A stretch of DNA of 60,000 nt, taken from Lineus longissimus. Taxonomy: Eukaryota > Nemertea > Pilidiophora > Heteronemertea > Lineidae. How positions within the stretch are numbered: the stretch's first letter is position 1; each line of letters opens with the position of its first letter. Below are positions 55,726 through 60,000 of this stretch, piece after piece. The notes beneath the pieces are model-generated. The model made no database searches. It saw only the letters and a program-made list of their open reading frames with translations, and was not told where the DNA came from. The position numbers were made by a program, and so were the translations under genes. The stretch is from NCBI RefSeq assembly GCF_910592395.1, contig NC_088309.1, positions 3,786,501 to 3,846,500 of the forward strand. Direction: 5' to 3'.

Positions 55726-57869
55726 CCATCGCTTCCACATGCAGTCCAACCAGCCTTCAAATTCATGTGCGATTTATTGAGATGCCTTGCCGAGACTCTC
55801 TCGAGGATACTGTTATGTCAGATTGGTCTTGTTCTGCGTTGATTAACGTGATCAATTATAAGTAATTCTTATGCGAAACTAACCACTAAACAATGTCCTA
55901 TCTAATGTTTAACATTGTGACATTCAGATGGATCTTGCCTTTATCAACTTGTATTCTATATCGTAGCTCAAACTTCAACCTTTAAAGTCCTACTTCTGAG
56001 TGGCAAGGCAAGCTGATTAAATGGTAACGTGTAGCATGTGTTGATGTCACAGTCTCAGTGGCACACTCATTTTCAATTCCTTCCCAAGAGATTTGCGCTC
56101 GTTTTCAGTGGCATAGACTTCCCCATCACCTTATGTTAGTAGCAGCTGACAACCTCACCAGGAGCAAATGAAATTATCTTGGTCGTTAGGAAGGGAAGTA
56201 ATTAGAGAAGGAATGTTAGTGAAATAAGAAACAAATTTAGACTTGATCAATTTGACACCTCATTGTACAGTTTGCGGCAACAGACATTTACATCTTTTTG
56301 ATACAAACTTTTGCTTAGATAGAAACACTGTCACTACCAGTCAGTCAATTTGTTGTCTGTTTGCACTTGCTTCCCCTTGTAGACACAACAAATAAATCGT
56401 TTGATGACAAACGAAGAACAAACACCAACAACCAGAAAGTAAAACAGCCAGTTTTTGGGGAAGACATTCAAAGAACAAGGCAAATCTCCTCAAAACAATC
56501 CAATACTGGAGATAGTACAAAGAAACCCTTTTCCTCATGTTACAATCTAAGACTTATAAAGGAATAAAGAAACCCTAAGAACTTGTTGCTGGCTTGCGAC
56601 GCCCACCTCGAAGCATGTCAGTAATGATTCTGCAGACAGAGACAGCTAGTTCTAGAAACAAACATAACAGTAGCTCAAAGTGGTTGTAATTATCACCATT
56701 GTGGAAGGCAAATGATGTGTTTGATATCGCTGTTAAGAAGAAACTTCATAGTATAGATAAAACCGATAAGGGATATGCCCACAGGCACGGCCCAAGGATG
56801 TACTTTTATATGTTTTGTAATGAAAATGTTTAGTAGTATTTTGGACTCTCCCCGCTGCCACTCACTTACTTCTCATAAACTTATACAATATAACATTTCA
56901 TCTAAACTTCAACTTTGTACAAATATATTGCTTGAAGAACTCCCTATGAGGGTATCTTGCTCATACTGCGTGGGTTTCATTCCCTGCAGTCATTAACCGA
57001 TGACAGATTAATATTTCACTGAGCTATTAAATTTTTGCATCAGACTTTTCAATAACCTGGAGTAACTGACATTCTATAACATAGAATGAAATGGCGGGGT
57101 TGATGTTAAGTGCCTCTTGCAGATGTTTTGACAAATAATAAAGTGTTGTATCCTTTGACAGGCTATAGGCTAATAAGATTGCTCATTTCGGACATTTCAG
57201 CAATGTCCCAAAAGCTTGTCACAAACATAATTTGAGTTTTGAAGCAGAAGATATGCAGCTTCATGTATGTTGATCAACTCAAGATGATGTCATATCATTT
57301 GCGGTATGCATTAAACAGTTGACTTGATCCTCAGAATGAAAGTGTATCTTGTTAGAAAGCTGATACAAAAGCACTTCTTCCAACTGTTCCTTGAAGCTTT
57401 TCATGGAAGGTACATAACCATCATTCTCCCAACATGCTGCCCTAAGCCTTCCAACTTGGATGGAATCCACTGCGAGATTTTCTTAGCTGATCAAGAACTC
57501 CATTGAAAAGAAACAAACTCGGTAATCAGAGAGCATGCCACTTCGAGATATTCACGGTCAGTCAGTCAACAAAATTACAACTTTCTAACCTTTCGCCTGG
57601 TAATCTTTTAGGACATGCATGACAAAGCGCTAAGCAAACTGTATTACTTGATCGTTTGATGGCTGATGTCCCAAGTCCCCAAAGAAGTTTTTTCACTTTG
57701 TTGATTACAGACATGATGAGATTGGGAGGCAAGGATTGTTCCATAAGATGCTCGAATGATTCCCCATCTCACAAGTCAGCCTCACATCAGGTGGGAGAAC
57801 TCTATGCCAAGCTTCTTGATTTTTGACTATCTAACTAGTATCCCTCAGAGGAAATGGTTGAAGACATAC

Positions 57870-58007
57870 CTGGAATTGCTGATAGATGAAATCTCTACCA
57901 CGGGTGATCTCAGTCCAAAGCAGCAATGGTAGATGAATAGCAACAGTGCGGATGATTACTGAATCGAGATATGGCCGGAGGTCGGCATGCAGATGACCTA
58001 TGCTGTT
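57870..58007 (-). CDS. Unassigned internal exon, 46 codons
   Basis: A strong acceptor (ttttttcccactgccatctaccag) precedes 138 nt that read without stop, NSIGHLHADLRPYLDSVIIR, TVAIHLPLLLWTEITR, GRDFIYQQFQ, and end in phase 0 at CAG/gtatgt. Both splice sites are near consensus and the length is a multiple of three. I do not recognise the protein. It lies 10 kb upstream of the MCTP start on the same strand, so it is either a 5' MCTP exon or part of another gene. Confidence 0.45.
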
Positions 58008-58131
58008 CTGGTAGATGGCAGTGGGAAAAAATGTCATTTAGAATTCCTTGTTTTTGTTCCAGATGCCACGAGACCTGCTGAGGACAATCCTTCAATCAAA
58101 GGAAAACACTGACTAAATAAGGTCACCATAC

Positions 58132-58206
58132 CTGTGTGAAAGCATACTGATGTAAGCTGCCAAATGCACTTCGTCTCGCTTTCATGTTAGAAATGACATT
58201 TGTCAT
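58132..58206 (-). CDS. Unassigned exon, possible first exon
   Basis: From an ATG at 58206, 25 codons (MTNVISNMKARRSAFGSLHQ, YAFTQ) run to a donor gtatgg in phase 0, compatible with the exon at 58007. The frame stays open a further 30 codons upstream, so it might instead be an internal exon whose acceptor I cannot fix. Not recognised. Confidence 0.3.
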
Positions 58207-59150
58207 CCTGATTTTATCCAACCATCCAGTACTCCGTGAACAATGTATCAAATGCAAGAGAGACAGAAGTATTTGTTATTCATTTGCCGCAGATGGGGAC
58301 CACATACAATCAGGTGATGTAATTGATCACAAAAGTCACTACTGGGGTATTGATTGACATATTCTCGATACATGTCAGGTACATTTTTATGACTTTGGTG
58401 ACAAAAGGAAAAAAGATATTTGTGATTGAAAGGCAGGGTTTACATGGAAGTCACATCGTCACGTTTCATTAATTTGCATGTCATTTGTCACACATGAATA
58501 CAGGTTTGTTCATTTTTATGTTCACGCATGTCTTGTTGCACATCACGCATGACATGTGATATAATGTGACTTTTATGTAAACTTGGCCTCAGAGGCTGCA
58601 GGGTATTGATAAGACTGATGCAAAGGACAGTGTCCTTGCCAGAGGAAATACAAGGCACAGCTCCAGGATTCATAGAAAGAAAGGGCACCCCACATGTATT
58701 TCAGTCAAACAGTTTCCTTCATGGCTTGCACACATTGAAATATAGATGTCATTTAATTACACCAGTTATTAATTAGAAACATAAAATGTGACATCACCAA
58801 GGTGATAGGATGATTAACAAGTACCATACCACTCTCACTAATAAATTGCAGAAGCTGATGATGTTGGGAGTGCCAGCAAAAAAGATTGATGTGCTTTTGT
58901 GGCACAGCAGCTTAACCCTTATATTCCAAGCAGTGATACTGTCTATGCTGATTCTGCCTCCTGGTCCATAATGAGAGGAAAAGGGGTACGCTACTTTGAC
59001 ATCTCGTCAACAGTTATCCTGCCCTCCCTAATTTTACGAACTTGCAACTTGTCAAACACAAGCCCTGGTTGCCCTGCTGCGGCAATCTTTGCTGACCCTG
59101 GACACTGAACTTCATAATTCATCGGTAAAATAAATAGAGAAGACCCTTAC

Positions 59151-59252
59151 CCGATCATCATCAGAAGTTGCAATAGTGATGTATCCAACTTGAGCATCCT
59201 TCTCAAAGGCATCAGCCATCGTAATAGACAGGTAGTTTCTCCCTGGTTTCCC
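59151..59252 (-). CDS. Unassigned exon, 34 codons
   Basis: Reads GKPGRNYLSITMADAFEKDA then QVGYITIATSDDDR, phase 0, with acceptor taatcag and donor gtaagg. An internal ATG (59219) could be a start. The three exon-like segments at 59151, 58132 and 57870 all end in phase 0 and are on one strand, which supports a common transcript. I do not recognise a family. Confidence 0.35.
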
Positions 59253-59259
59253 CTGATTA

Positions 59260-60000
59260 CTCCAGGTTGAAGGATATATCTAGTAAACTATGTGTTCGAA
59301 CACATGTCCATTCTCATGGAAATCGGTAAAATCATGTCATGTTTTTGTCATATATCACTGTAATGTCCTGGTAAATCAATCGATTCTTCTTGATATTATT
59401 CTAGAAGCCAGAACTGGTGGCCACTGTTAATGTTTGTGTTCCTGTCATTAGGGACTGCATCAGTGACGTCTGCTATACCGTTAATACAGATGAAGAAGAA
59501 GAATCTAATCAGCCTACGATGAATTTCCATAAAATCCTGATCCTGATATGTCCATGTGATGATGTCACATTATCCAATCCTGATCATAACATGCCCAGTC
59601 ATGATGAAACCTGTCACACAATGTAATACCTAATCCTAACCCAAAGGCTCGCAGTCATAGTCCATATCCAATTCAAAACAACAACAACCGATCACGACCA
59701 AGAAAACCTTCATGTTTCTATTCGAAAGTGACTTGTTTTATCGTACATTCGATCCAGTATTAGGGACATGGCTGAGGGCTGGACTGAATCTCAAATCATT
59801 CAAGCTTCTTCATCCATCGAGCATTTGTAATCAATAAGACCGCGGCAGAGGCAGCTATTGAGAACATAGAAACAAATGTACACCAGAACCCTTTAATACC
59901 AAAAGCTGATGGGTTTGGGCCAGAGATAATGACACCAATAATAGCATCACGCTTTACACCAAAGGCTGGAGTGACACCTCTTTATGTGATAGAGAACTGA
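59260..60000. other. No supported feature
   Basis: AT-rich sequence with short open frames only. No exon, RNA gene or repeat that I can defend. Confidence 0.4.

Noticed and set aside
57279-57470. Minus-strand open frame of 63 codons (begins MDSIQVGRLRAA)
   Set aside because: It looks protein-like, but the nearest acceptor gives a phase that does not fit the exon ending at 57870, and no motif is recognised.
1-60000. CRISPR array, bacterial operon or phage-like system
   Set aside because: All tandem repeats lack unique spacers of constant length and neighbouring cas genes, and every gene is intron-containing and of animal type.

Overview
This looks like nuclear DNA from an invertebrate animal. 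It is AT-rich, genes are split into many short exons with GT/AG introns, and there are tRNA-headed SINE-like fragments and several minisatellites. Both recognisable genes are metazoan. I favour a marine invertebrate such as a lophotrochozoan, but that is inference and the phylum cannot be read from the sequence.

Layout. (1) 1-14238, plus strand: the 3' two thirds of an insulin/IGF-type receptor tyrosine kinase gene. The first exon seen lies in the second receptor-L domain, so the signal peptide, L1 and cysteine-rich exons are off the left edge. The coding exons from 2585 to 14238 chain in one frame to a single stop. They encode the end of L2, FnIII-1, FnIII-2 with the insert domain and furin site, FnIII-3, a transmembrane helix, an NPEY juxtamembrane motif, the kinase and a C-tail with one YxxM site. 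(2) 14239 to about 19450: 3' UTR and flank, with AATAAA at 15894 and 19428. (3) 19490-23250: non-coding, three tandem-repeat families in the gap between the two convergent genes. (4) 23410-47659, minus strand: a complete MCTP gene (multiple C2 domains and transmembrane region), from an ATG at 47659 to a stop at 25907. It has C2A, C2B and C2C, two membrane segments and a linker built from very short exons. A second first exon (36979-37551) gives a form without C2A. (5) 47660-60000: mostly non-coding, but with several exon-like segments on the minus strand (55648-55725, 57870-58007, 58132-58206, 59151-59252). They are either further 5' exons of MCTP or part of an unrecognised upstream gene.

How they fit. 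The receptor is the surface receptor for insulin-like peptides and signals through PI3K and MAPK. MCTP is a Ca2+/phospholipid-sensing membrane protein of the ER and vesicles. There is no evident operon-like relation; the genes are tail to tail. Human IGF1R and MCTP2 both lie on 15q26, so the linkage may be old. The most interesting material is at transcript level: three symmetric candidate cassette exons in receptor FnIII-1, a run of frame-preserving microexons in the MCTP linker, and the C2A-less MCTP start. A near-perfect 104-bp foldback lies at the left edge.
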